A stretch of DNA of 64,000 nt, from the NCBI GenBank assembly GCA_035384565.1, contig DAOOIT010000005.1, forward strand, positions 43,893 through 107,892. Reading direction: 5' to 3'. This DNA is from Planctomycetota bacterium (GTDB lineage: Bacteria; Planctomycetota; PUPC01; DSUN01). A model generated the notes under the pieces. The model was not told the DNA's origin. It searched no databases and was given only the letters and a program-made list of their open reading frames with translations. The position numbers and the translations under genes are program-made. Shown here one piece after another: positions 1 through 7,217 of this stretch. Every line of letters begins with the position of its first letter. The first letter of the stretch is position 1.

Positions 1-55
1 TCCCGCGGGTTGCCAACCCGCGGGAGGTTGGGGTCGGGAGGTTGGGGTTGGACGC
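1..55. repeat. 55-bp direct repeat, copy 1
   Basis: Bases 1-55 recur without change at 296-350. The unit opens with a 10-bp stem, CCCGCGGGTT and its complement around a GCC loop, followed by a G/T-rich tail made of GGTTGGGG steps. The copy may begin before the window. No gene is visible in 1-695 on either strand; open frames there are incidental to GC richness. Confidence 0.8.
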
Positions 56-75
56 AGGAGCGTCCGGATCATCGC

Positions 76-248
76 CCCCACGCGGAGCGTAGGGGCGAGA
101 AGGAGAAGGTGACGGAGCATAGGGGCGAGAAAGAAAACCTCCGCAAGTGGGACGCTTGCGGCTGCTCTCCCTCGTCCCCGCGCTCACCCCCCTTTTTCCT
201 CGTCCCTACGCTCTGCTCCTTTCTCTCGTCCCAACGCTCTGCGTGGGG
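76..248. repeat. Imperfect long inverted repeat
   Basis: The left arm starts with CCCCACGCGGAGCGTAGGGG and contains a second GAGCATAGGGGCGAGA unit. The right arm, read on the other strand, is CCCCACGCAGAGCGTTGGGA followed by another such unit. Both arms are therefore two-unit repeats of the same GAGCGTRGGGNCGAG type. This looks like a dispersed intergenic palindrome, not a gene. Confidence 0.6.
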
Positions 249-295
249 ACGGGCCTCTTGGCCGCTCCGCGGCCTCTTCGTCAGCGAAAAGAACC

Positions 296-350
296 TCCCG
301 CGGGTTGCCAACCCGCGGGAGGTTGGGGTCGGGAGGTTGGGGTTGGACGC
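296..350. repeat. 55-bp direct repeat, copy 2
   Basis: Perfect copy of bases 1-55, including the CCCGCGGGTT hairpin. It runs into the triple-hairpin element that begins at 361. The two copies bracket the inverted repeat at 76-248, so the whole 1-350 block is a nested repeat structure. Confidence 0.8.
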
Positions 351-360
351 GGAAGGGCTG

Positions 361-558
361 TGCCGAGCGGCTGGCGGGCGCCGCCTGCCCATGCTGTATC
401 AACCCTGTGAGGAGGAAGGTGATACAGCATGGGTAGATGGGCGAGAATGGGCGATTCTCGCGGTTCCGGCCATGCTGGCTCATCTGCGGGATGAGCCAGC
501 ATGCGGCGGGGAACGCCTTGGAGCGTAAGGCGTTGCGGCATAGCGAGTTATGTGGCGG
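361..558. repeat. Triple-hairpin dispersed element, copy 1
   Basis: About 198 bp that align end to end with 39311-39508. Three hairpins stand in a row: a 14-bp stem (388-401 with 420-433), a short CGAGAAT/ATTCTCG stem near 442-460, and a perfect 14-bp stem (471-484 with 490-503). A fourth stem, ACGCCTT/AAGGCGT, follows near 512-533 and is eroded in the other copy. The first loop holds a GAGGAGG purine run followed by an ATG. Confidence 0.8.
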
Positions 559-695
559 CCCTCGCCGGCGCCGCAGCACCCGCGCCATGCTTCCCGATGG
601 CGGCTGCGCGGGGGTGCCAAACCCTGATGAGCCCAAGTCCAGATGGCCGTTTCGTGTGCCGCGCGGGGGCCGTCTCGGCGACCCTGCCGCAGCCC

Positions 696-1754
696 TCACC
701 GCGAGTAGCGCTCGTGCACGGCAGGCATGGCGGGGAAGGGGGCGTGCGGCTCGGCCTGGTACCAGTAGGCCACCGAGGCAATGTCGTCGGTGAGCGGCTG
801 GAACTTGCCGCCCGGCCACCAGCCCAGGGCCTGCATCGTGACCTTCAGGTCGCGCTTGAAGCGGATGGGGTCGAGGATGTGCCAGCGGTAGAGGCCGTGC
901 CGCGGCACCTGGCCCTCGGGCTTGCTGTAGAGGGGATAGCCGAGGAACGGGGTCGAGTAGGTCTGCCCGCCGAAGCCCCAGGCGCCGCAGAAGTAGTCCT
1001 CGGTGCCCGTGCCGCAGATCGTCGGGAATCGGCCATCGCCGTCCATGTAGAACTTGATCTCGCCCTCGCCCCACCAGCCGTTGGAGAGCTGGGTCCAGGC
1101 CATGAAGGTGCCGACGTAGTGCCCCCGCCCCTTCACGCCGTCGAGCAGAACGTGCTCGGGGTACTCGCGGGTGGTGAGCGAGCGGCGCCATTGGGCGTGG
1201 AGGTAGGCTGCCTCATCGGGCACGGGCTGGAGGGCGTAGGTGATCTGGTAGAAGAAGCCGCCGATGGCCTCCCAGCGCTGGTTCTCGATGGTCACGCGGG
1301 CGCGCCGGCGGAAGGGCATGGGGAAGTAGCAGTTGAAGCCGCCCGAGGGGTTGACGCAGATGGGCAGCGAATTCACGTTGTAGCGCAGCGCGTGGCCGTT
1401 GCAGAAGAAGTCGCCCAGGGGCACCTCGATGGAGGGCGCCTCCTCGCCGTCCCAGGCGAAGCGCAGCAGGCAGTCGCGATAGGCCTTGGGGTCCACCGTG
1501 ATCCAGATGTGCTGGAGGACGCCGGGGCCTTGGATGTCGGCAAGAGTCACGGTCTGGCCCGGCTCGAGGGTGATGCAGGGCCGCACCTTCCAGCCCTGCC
1601 CGAGCATGGAGGCGGGGCCTTGGCCATGGGGGTCCTCCTTCGCCCCGCCGCCTTTTTCCCCGGTGGGGTTCTCCGCCGAGATCGAGCGCGTCTCGGCCTC
1701 CGACAGCAGCGGCAGCGTTCCGAGGCCCAGGCCCAGGCGAGGCAGTGCGTCCAT
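696..1754 (-). CDS. GH172 / DUF2961 family glycoside hydrolase
   Basis: A 352-residue protein of the DUF2961 family, now glycoside hydrolase family 172. Characterised members act on fructofuranose or arabinofuranose linkages and form jelly-roll oligomers. Visible hallmarks are ETRSISAENPTGEKGGGA near the N-terminus, a jelly-roll stretch around PGVLQHIW, a GGFNCYFPMPFRRRA segment, and GTGTEDYFCGAWGF in the last third, which carries acidic residues typical of the family. No signal peptide is seen, so it is probably cytoplasmic. ATG 1754 is chosen because GGAGG lies 7 bases upstream; the open frame extends further but is not protein-like. It stands alone, divergent from the small gene at 1934. 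The family call is firm; the substrate is not known. Confidence 0.9.
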   Translation of the reverse strand: MDALPRLGLGLGTLPLLSEAETRSISAENPTGEKGGGAKEDPHGQGPASMLGQGWKVRPCITLEPGQTVTLADIQGPGVLQHIWITVDPKAYRDCLLRFAWDGEEAPSIEVPLGDFFCNGHALRYNVNSLPICVNPSGGFNCYFPMPFRRRARVTIENQRWEAIGGFFYQITYALQPVPDEAAYLHAQWRRSLTTREYPEHVLLDGVKGRGHYVGTFMAWTQLSNGWWGEGEIKFYMDGDGRFPTICGTGTEDYFCGAWGFGGQTYSTPFLGYPLYSKPEGQVPRHGLYRWHILDPIRFKRDLKVTMQALGWWPGGKFQPLTDDIASVAYWYQAEPHAPFPAMPAVHERYSR

Positions 1755-1800
1755 CCGGCATCCTCCAGCAGCAGGGGGAGTGTCTGGCAACACGCGTGTA

Positions 1801-1829
1801 GGGTTACCACAGGATCTCTCCGCTGTCAA
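1801..1829 (-). promoter_or_regulatory. Candidate sigma-70 promoter of the GH172 gene
   Basis: TTGACA (1829-1824 on the minus strand), a 17-base spacer, then TAACCC as a weak -10 box. The predicted start lies about 40 bases before ATG 1754. The -35 is perfect and the -10 poor, so confidence is moderate. Confidence 0.4.
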
Positions 1830-1933
1830 GACGCGGATGGCCGTCTGCGTGAGAGTCTGCTTGACCCTGTACGCCATCGGGTGTTGACTACATGTAGCAG
1901 AGGAGAACGGGCACAGCCGCAGGAGGGTTGGCC

Positions 1934-2248
1934 ATGAGGATGATGCTGAGGGTGAACTTGGCGACCGAGAGGGCCAATGCGTTGGCTCGGGCAGGGAAGC
2001 TGTCGAGCACGATTCGCTCGATCCTGGACGACTTGAAGCCCGAGGCCGCCTATTTCGTGGCGGACGAGGGCCAGCGCACGGGCTTCCTGTTCATCAACGT
2101 CGCCGACAGTTCGGAGATTCCTCGCATCGCCGAGCCCTGGTTCCTGGCGCTCGATGCAGAGGTGGACCTGCGCCCGGTCATGAACACTGACGACCTGGCC
2201 AAGGCCGCCGCGCACATTGACCAGGCCGCGCGCAAGTATGGCGCGTAG
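1934..2248 (+). CDS. Small DUF3303-like protein
   Basis: A 104-residue protein without signal peptide or membrane segment. It begins MRMMLRVNLATERANALARA and carries LKPEAAYFVADEGQRTGF and a PWFLALDAEVDLRPVM segment. From memory these resemble small alpha/beta-barrel proteins annotated DUF3303, whose function is unknown; I cannot confirm this without a search. ATG 1934 is preferred over TTG 1928 because AGGAGG (1921-1926) is seven bases before it. A 10-bp palindrome, CTACATGTAG, lies about 40 bases upstream near 1888 and could be an operator. The neighbours give no functional hint. Confidence 0.75.
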   Translation: MRMMLRVNLATERANALARAGKLSSTIRSILDDLKPEAAYFVADEGQRTGFLFINVADSSEIPRIAEPWFLALDAEVDLRPVMNTDDLAKAAAHIDQAARKYGA

Positions 2249-2263
2249 GCCGCCGCGCGCTCC

Positions 2264-2291
2264 TTGACTTCCCCGTACCGCGTGGTATCCT
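2264..2291 (+). promoter_or_regulatory. Promoter placing the transcript start at the ATG
   Basis: TTGACT, a 16-base spacer, then TATCCT ending at 2291. Transcription would start about 2297-2299, where the downstream gene's ATG (2299) lies, so the message may be leaderless. The same TTGACA/TATCCT pairing stands before the gene at 18115. Confidence 0.5.
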
Positions 2292-2298
2292 GGCAGGA

Positions 2299-3459
2299 AT
2301 GACAGAGGGAGTATCCGCTTCAGTCGTCTGTGCCCTCGCCGCCCTGCTGGCGGTCGCGCCCCGGGCCATCGCCGCGGGGGCGATCGCGGGCACTGAGGGG
2401 CCGGCCCCGCTCGCCGACGTGCTCGAGCCCATCCGCGCGAAGCACAAGCTGCCCGCCCTCGCCGCAGCCGTGGTGCTCAAGGGGCAGGTGGTCGCGCTCG
2501 ACGCTGTCGGCGTGCGGAAGGCGGGCACCGACGTGGCCGTGACGCGGGACGACCAGTTCCACATCGGCTCGTGCACCAAGGCGATGACGGCCACGCTCGT
2601 CGGCCTCCTGGTCGAGCAGGGGAAGCTGAAGTGGGAGACGACCCTGGCCGAGGCGCTGCCCGGCCTCGCCGAGGCCATGCACCCCGACTTCCGCCCCGTG
2701 ACGATCCGCCAGCTCCTCTGCCATCGCGGCGGCGTCCACCCCAACCTGCCCGAGGGCAAGTCGTGGGCCGACGCCGCGCAGGGCGACACGCCGCGCGAGC
2801 AGCGCGCCCACTTCGCCCGCGCCCACCTCACCCAGCCGCCCGCGTACAGGCCGGGCACAAAGTACCAGTACTCCAACGCGGGCTATGGCATCGTGGGCGC
2901 CGTCCTCGAGCAGCTCACCGACACCCCCTTCGAAACGCTGATGCGCACGAGGCTCTTCGAGCCGCTGGGCATGGCCTCGGCCGGCTTCGGGGCCATGGGC
3001 ACGCCCGGCAAGGCGGACCAGCCCTGGCAGCACCGCGTGAACGAACGGGGCGAGGCCGTGGCCATCGAGCCCGGGCCGCGGAGCGACAACCCCGACCCCC
3101 TCGGCCCCGGCGGCAAGGTGCACTGCTCGCTGGCCGACTGGGCGAAGTTCGTGATGGAGCACCTGCCCACCAGCCCGCGCTCGCCCCGGCTGCTGAAGCC
3201 TGAAACCCTGGCCACGCTGCACGAGCCGCCCGAGGGCGGCGTCTATGCCCTCGGCTGGAACGTGATGGGCCGCCCCTGGGGCGGCGGCCGCGTGTTCATG
3301 CACGCCGGCAGCAACACGATGAACTACGCGGTGGCCTGGCTGGCCCCACTGCGCGACTTCGCCGTGCTGGTCGCGACCAACCAGGGCAACGGCGGCGCCG
3401 AGAAGGCCGTGGATGAAGCCGCGGGAGCGCTCGTGCGCAAGTTCCTGGAGCCCCGATGA
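2299..3459 (+). CDS. Serine beta-lactamase / esterase-like secreted hydrolase
   Basis: A 386-residue protein of the class C beta-lactamase / penicillin-binding-protein-like superfamily (COG1680). It has an N-terminal signal peptide ending near ARAIAAGAIA. The nucleophile motif S-x-x-K is visible as GSCTKAM, the tyrosine motif as YSNAGYG, and the third motif as HAGSN near the C-terminus, replacing the KTG of true beta-lactamases. Such proteins are usually esterases or D-amino-acid peptidases acting in the periplasm, not antibiotic-resistance enzymes. The length fits the family. No Shine-Dalgarno sequence separates the promoter from ATG 2299, consistent with a leaderless message. The substrate cannot be read from the sequence. 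Confidence 0.9.
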   Translation: MTEGVSASVVCALAALLAVAPRAIAAGAIAGTEGPAPLADVLEPIRAKHKLPALAAAVVLKGQVVALDAVGVRKAGTDVAVTRDDQFHIGSCTKAMTATLVGLLVEQGKLKWETTLAEALPGLAEAMHPDFRPVTIRQLLCHRGGVHPNLPEGKSWADAAQGDTPREQRAHFARAHLTQPPAYRPGTKYQYSNAGYGIVGAVLEQLTDTPFETLMRTRLFEPLGMASAGFGAMGTPGKADQPWQHRVNERGEAVAIEPGPRSDNPDPLGPGGKVHCSLADWAKFVMEHLPTSPRSPRLLKPETLATLHEPPEGGVYALGWNVMGRPWGGGRVFMHAGSNTMNYAVAWLAPLRDFAVLVATNQGNGGAEKAVDEAAGALVRKFLEPR

Positions 3460-3515
3460 CCACCCGCCGCCGCATCCCCCGCGAGCAGAGGGACTGAGAG
3501 CACGCCGAGCCGGCC

Positions 3516-3992
3516 GTGCGCGTGTGGGTGCAGTACGCCGAGCGCAAGTTCGGCGTCGAGTTCCGCCACCACGAGTGCCAGGTGCATCTCGACGAACTCG
3601 TCGCCACCCAGTCCGAGATCGAGCGGGTCAAATACCAGCTCGTCCGCGACGAGGGCTATCGCGCCGACGAGCCGATCATGGTCTACCGCGGCCGCCTCGG
3701 CACACCGTTCATCGTGGACGGCCACACCCGCGCCCGCGTGAAGTGGGACCTCGGGGAGCGCGTGGTGACGGCCATCGTGCTCTCGGCGACGAACGTGGAG
3801 CTCGACGCGGAGTTCGCCCGTATCGCCGAGGCCGTAGGCGGCGGCAAGCCGATGCACATCCGCGACGTGCCGGTGGTGGACCGCATCGGCGAGGGCACCG
3901 AGGCCTGGGCGAAACGCCGCGCCGAGCTGCACCGCGAGCGCGAGCGCGGCCTCGCCCGCAAGCGCGCCGCCTCCCAGCAGCGCCAGAAGTAG
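3516..3992 (+). CDS. ParB/Srx-fold-like small protein
   Basis: A 158-residue soluble protein starting at GTG 3516. The central part, with VYRGRLGTPFIVDGHTRARV followed by LGERVVTAIVLS, resembles the ParB N-terminal nucleotide-binding (ParB/sulfiredoxin) fold, in which a V-x-D-G-x-x-R signature precedes a helix. The helix-turn-helix that follows in true ParB is absent. The C-terminus is a very basic, Arg/Lys-rich helix. It follows the hydrolase gene by 56 bases on the same strand and may be co-transcribed. The fold assignment is tentative and rests on the short motif alone. Confidence 0.7.
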   Translation: MRVWVQYAERKFGVEFRHHECQVHLDELVATQSEIERVKYQLVRDEGYRADEPIMVYRGRLGTPFIVDGHTRARVKWDLGERVVTAIVLSATNVELDAEFARIAEAVGGGKPMHIRDVPVVDRIGEGTEAWAKRRAELHRERERGLARKRAASQQRQK

Positions 3993-4142
3993 CCGCCACC
4001 GCCGCCCCACCCAGGCCGAGCGAGCAGCCGCCCCGAGCCTCTCGCGGGGCGCGGCGCACTTCTCCTGCGGCCCCCAGGCCCCGAACGCGCCGGCGCGCTC
4101 CGCCCGCGTGCACTGCCGGGCTTCGCCACTCGGGGGGTGAGC

Positions 4143-5132
4143 CTACATTTCGCCCTTGGTTTCGACGACCCAGATGTTGCGGTACTGGACCGGGTTGCCG
4201 TGGTCCTGAAGGTGGATGCCGCCCGGCTCCTTGGGGTCGCCGCCCCAGTGCGCGGCCGTGGGGTTGGGCACCTCGGTCTTGTCCTGCACCAGCACGCCGT
4301 TGTGGAGAACGGTGAGGGTGGCGTTCTTGATCTTCTTCCCCTCGGCGTCGAAGCGCGGGGCGGTGAAGGTGATGTCGTAGGTCTGCCATTGCATGGGCGG
4401 AGCGCACATGTTGACGAGGGGCCGCCCGCAGCCGTAGATGCCGCCGCACTCGTTGCTCTCGCCCGAGAGGCCATAGCTATCGAGCACCTGCACCTCGTAG
4501 CGTCCCTGGAGGTACACGCCGCTGTTGCCGCGGCCCTGGCCGCGGGCCTTGGGCATGAAGGGGGTGCGGAACTCGAGGTGGAGCTTGCAGTCGCCGAACC
4601 TCTTGCGCGAGATGACGCCGCCGCCGCGCACCTCCATCGCCTTCTCCTCGGGCAGGAGCTTCCAGGGGCTGTCCTTGCCGTCGCGGGTCTGCCACTCGTC
4701 GAGGCAGGTGCCGTCGAAGAGCACCACGGCGCCCTGCGGCGGCTTGGCGCCCAGCGTGGGCGAGAGGCGCACGACCTTCTTCATCTCGAACGTGCCGCCG
4801 GGCGTGCCCTGGATGGTTCCCGTGAATCGCTCGCCCTCGATCGTGCCCGTCCACTCGGTGCCTTTGAGCTTGCCGTCGGCGGCCTTGCCACTGAACGCCA
4901 CCTTGCCCTCGGCCTCCTTGCCCTGGAGGACGACGAGGGCGGGAATGCGCTTGTCGAACTCGTCGAGCAGATTGGCCTGATAGGCGCCGTCGCCGAGCGC
5001 GATCACCTGGGCCACGAGCGGCGCCTGGGCGCCGTTGGCCGACTTCCACGTGCCCTGCCAGTCGCCCATCGCGGCGTCTTGGGCGAGGGCGCTGCCCGCC
5101 ATCAGAGCCACGGCTGCCAGCACGGTGCGCAT
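4143..5132 (-). CDS. Secreted DUF1080 (3-keto-disaccharide hydrolase-like) protein
   Basis: A 329-residue exported protein. Signal peptide MRTVLAAVALMAGSALAQ is followed by an N-terminal beta-rich region of about 110 residues, then a DUF1080 concanavalin-like domain from about residue 130. Diagnostic pieces are VVLFDGTCLDEWQ, GDCKLHLEFRTPF, GNSGVYLQGRYEVQVLDS, GGIYG and PGGIHLQDHGNPVQYRNIWV. Characterised relatives cleave 3-keto-glycosides made by Gfo/Idh/MocA-type oxidoreductases, and two such oxidoreductases lie at 15.1-17.8 kb. ATG 5132 has AGGAGG six bases upstream. The domain call is firm; the enzymatic role is inferred from the family. Confidence 0.92.
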   Translation of the reverse strand: MRTVLAAVALMAGSALAQDAAMGDWQGTWKSANGAQAPLVAQVIALGDGAYQANLLDEFDKRIPALVVLQGKEAEGKVAFSGKAADGKLKGTEWTGTIEGERFTGTIQGTPGGTFEMKKVVRLSPTLGAKPPQGAVVLFDGTCLDEWQTRDGKDSPWKLLPEEKAMEVRGGGVISRKRFGDCKLHLEFRTPFMPKARGQGRGNSGVYLQGRYEVQVLDSYGLSGESNECGGIYGCGRPLVNMCAPPMQWQTYDITFTAPRFDAEGKKIKNATLTVLHNGVLVQDKTEVPNPTAAHWGGDPKEPGGIHLQDHGNPVQYRNIWVVETKGEM

Positions 5133-5221
5133 CGTCTGCCTCCTGTCGTGTGAGGGAACTTGCCTGGGCCGCGGTGCTAGGGTACTGGCCGAGGCCGCGC
5201 GTGTCAAGCGAGCGAGGGTTC

Positions 5222-5845
5222 TCAGGGGGCTTTGGCCTTGGGCGCGGCGGGGCCGGGGCCGAGCGCGCCGAGCAGCGCCTTGGCGCTCTCGACGAAGGGC
5301 GAGGAGGGGAACTTGGCGACGACCTCGGAGAGCCGCAGGCGCGCGAGCTCCGGCTGGCCGATCCGCAGCAGGCTCTCGCCCCCCCAGAGCAGCGCGAGCG
5401 GGCGGAAGGGCGACTCGGGGTGGCGGCGCAGGAACAGCTCGTAGCCGTCGGCCGCCTCCTTGGGGCGTTTGGCCAGGGTGTGGCATTGGGCGATGCGCAG
5501 CAGGGCCATTTCGGCCGGGCCCCCCTCGGGCCAGCTCTCGAGGAAGTGGGTGTAGGCGGCGATGGCGGCGTCGAAGAGCGATTCGCTGGCGAGCGTTTCC
5601 CCAGCCTCGAGCAGGCGGAGCGCGTCGGGGTCGGCCGGCGTCGTCCGCTCGTTGAGCGGGGGCCATAGGGGCGCACGCTCGGGCCCGCCTGCCGTCCCTT
5701 TGCCGGGCGAGCCGGCCGGCCGCGTGAGCTTGGGCCGGGAGCGTGAGGCGGCGGCGCCGATCGGGGCGGTGAGGAACCGCACCGTGGCGCCCAGGATGAC
5801 CAGGAGCGCCAGGATCAGGACGACGATGAGCTCTTTCCTCGCCAT
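5222..5845 (-). CDS. Membrane-anchored TPR protein
   Basis: A 207-residue protein with one N-terminal membrane helix (roughly residues 6-25), a Pro/Arg-rich linker, then TPR-like helix pairs from about residue 75. The repeats read like YbgF/BamD modules: FDAAIAAYTHFLESWP, EAADGYELFLRRHPESP, LARLRLSEVVAKFPSSPFVE. Such proteins commonly act as scaffolds on the periplasmic side of the inner membrane. It lies 89 bases upstream of the DUF1080 gene on the same strand and may share its transcript. Specific partners cannot be named. Confidence 0.8.
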   Translation of the reverse strand: MARKELIVVLILALLVILGATVRFLTAPIGAAASRSRPKLTRPAGSPGKGTAGGPERAPLWPPLNERTTPADPDALRLLEAGETLASESLFDAAIAAYTHFLESWPEGGPAEMALLRIAQCHTLAKRPKEAADGYELFLRRHPESPFRPLALLWGGESLLRIGQPELARLRLSEVVAKFPSSPFVESAKALLGALGPGPAAPKAKAP

Positions 5846-5918
5846 GCTCGGCGACCCTGAGGGGGCGGAGCGGCCGGTTCCCGAGGCGCACCCAGGCTAC
5901 CAGAAGCGTCGCGGGCGC

Positions 5919-6224
5919 TCAAGGGCCGGGCGTGGCCGGCTCGGCGCCGCGGGGGTCCAGGGGCGCGCGCACGTAGCGCCGCTGGCAGGCCATGCAGAGG
6001 TCGAATCGGAACTCCTTGTAGACGCTCTCCTCGAGTTCCTCGGGGTCGGCGTGCCGCAGGCGCGCGAGGAGGGCGCGGAGCTCGCCTCGCGTGTCGCGCC
6101 GGAGGTCGTCGGGGGTGAGCTCCAGCGGGTCGTAGGCGGCGTAGACCTGGATGCGCGCCTCGTAGCGGGCCGGCTCATCGGCCAGGAGGGGCTTGCCGCA
6201 CAGGTCGCAACTCAGGTGGTCCAT
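5919..6224 (-). CDS. Small zinc-ribbon-like protein
   Basis: A 101-residue protein with CDLCGK near the N-terminus and CMACQRRY near residue 78. These two CxxC knuckles, about 70 residues apart, suggest one structural zinc site. An acidic helical stretch lies between them. No signal peptide or membrane segment is visible. It lies between the pseudopilin gene and the TPR gene on the same strand, 30 bases after the pseudopilin stop. I recognise no named family. Confidence 0.7.
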   Translation of the reverse strand: MDHLSCDLCGKPLLADEPARYEARIQVYAAYDPLELTPDDLRRDTRGELRALLARLRHADPEELEESVYKEFRFDLCMACQRRYVRAPLDPRGAEPATPGP

Positions 6225-6254
6225 CGAAGCCCGGCGCCGGTGCGCCGCACGGGG

Positions 6255-7130
6255 TCACTGGGGCTTCTCGGAGAGCCAGTACCAGCAGTTCTTGTCGTGG
6301 ATGGCGGTGAGCGTGAGCCCCTGGGCGTGGCCGTCGAAGAAGGCCCAGTTGCACTTGCGGTTGTCCATTCTGCCGGAGCCGTGGCGCGCGACGACCTCGC
6401 CGGCGTAGATGCTGCCGCTCTTCGTGAAGTCGGTGGCGAGGCGCGGGTACTTGGGCTTGACGGCCCAGTGGCTGTCCCAGTTCTCGCCGATGTAGAGGGT
6501 GTTGGTGGCGTCGGGGATAACGTCAATGTGGCCCGCCGCGATGCGCCCGTCGTCGGCGTCGGGGTCGCGCAGCCGCTGGGGATTGGTGAACATGGCGGTG
6601 TAGGCATTCATCCCGTAGTACTGCATGCCCACGGCGCTGTAGGGCGGCGGGCTGTAGACGACCGTGCACTTGAGCACGGCGTAGAGGTCCTCGAAGGCGG
6701 CCTTGACCTCGTAACTGCCGCCCTTGGCTTTGAGCGCATCGCTGACCTCGACGCCGCGCGCGCCCAGGTAGGGGATGATCTTGCCGCGCCAGTTGTGGGA
6801 CTTGTACCAGTAGTACGTCGTGCCGCTGTCGGTCACCTCGGTGCGGTCGCCGTAGTAGTAGGTGGCGTTGTCCACCGAGTCCCTGGGCTGGGTATCGGCA
6901 TAGGGCGGCGAGGGGAGCCAGCCTTCGTGGCCCACCGAGTAGGTGATGATGGCCTTCACGACCTGGCCGACGTTGGACAGGCAGCGGGCCGCTCGGGCCG
7001 CGGCGCCGCCCGAGAGCAGGGCGGGCATGAGCATGGTGGCCACCAGCATGATCAGGGCGATCACCACGAGGAGCTCGATCAGGGTGAACGCGGACCGTCG
7101 GCGACGCGATCTGTGTCCGAAATGCATCAT
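6255..7130 (-). CDS. Type II secretion pseudopilin (prepilin N-terminus)
   Basis: A 291-residue protein with a class III signal: a basic leader RRRRSAFTLIELLVV, cleavage expected before F, and Glu at position 5 of the mature part. A 20-residue hydrophobic helix and the AARCLSNVGQVVKAIITYS stretch follow, as in the PulG/GspG-like H-domain proteins abundant in PVC bacteria. The C-terminal two thirds is Tyr/Gly/Asp-rich and ends with ARHGSGRMDNRKCNWAFFDG, a common ending of this expanded family. Adjacent ATG codons at 7130 and 7127 compete; an AGGAG fits the second better. It is likely a surface or secretion pseudopilin; no other secretion gene is nearby. Confidence 0.9.
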   Translation of the reverse strand: MMHFGHRSRRRRSAFTLIELLVVIALIMLVATMLMPALLSGGAAARAARCLSNVGQVVKAIITYSVGHEGWLPSPPYADTQPRDSVDNATYYYGDRTEVTDSGTTYYWYKSHNWRGKIIPYLGARGVEVSDALKAKGGSYEVKAAFEDLYAVLKCTVVYSPPPYSAVGMQYYGMNAYTAMFTNPQRLRDPDADDGRIAAGHIDVIPDATNTLYIGENWDSHWAVKPKYPRLATDFTKSGSIYAGEVVARHGSGRMDNRKCNWAFFDGHAQGLTLTAIHDKNCWYWLSEKPQ

Positions 7131-7217
7131 CCGCTCCTAGTTGGGCTCAGCGGGGGCGTGCGGCGGGCGTCGTGCCTCCATGAACATGTTACCATAACGC
7201 CAGGGTTTTGCAAGCGC

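Noticed and set aside
429..494. 21-codon frame with the same length in both triple-hairpin elements
   Set aside because: Differences between the copies are mostly amino-acid changing and include the covarying stem position, so structure and not protein explains the conservation.
501..1937. Long plus-strand open frame opposite the GH172 gene
   Set aside because: It is the antisense shadow of a recognisable protein in GC-rich DNA. The same holds for long antisense frames over gatB, hemL, the radical SAM genes, the sulfite reductase and the DUF4175 gene: none has a domain or ribosome site.
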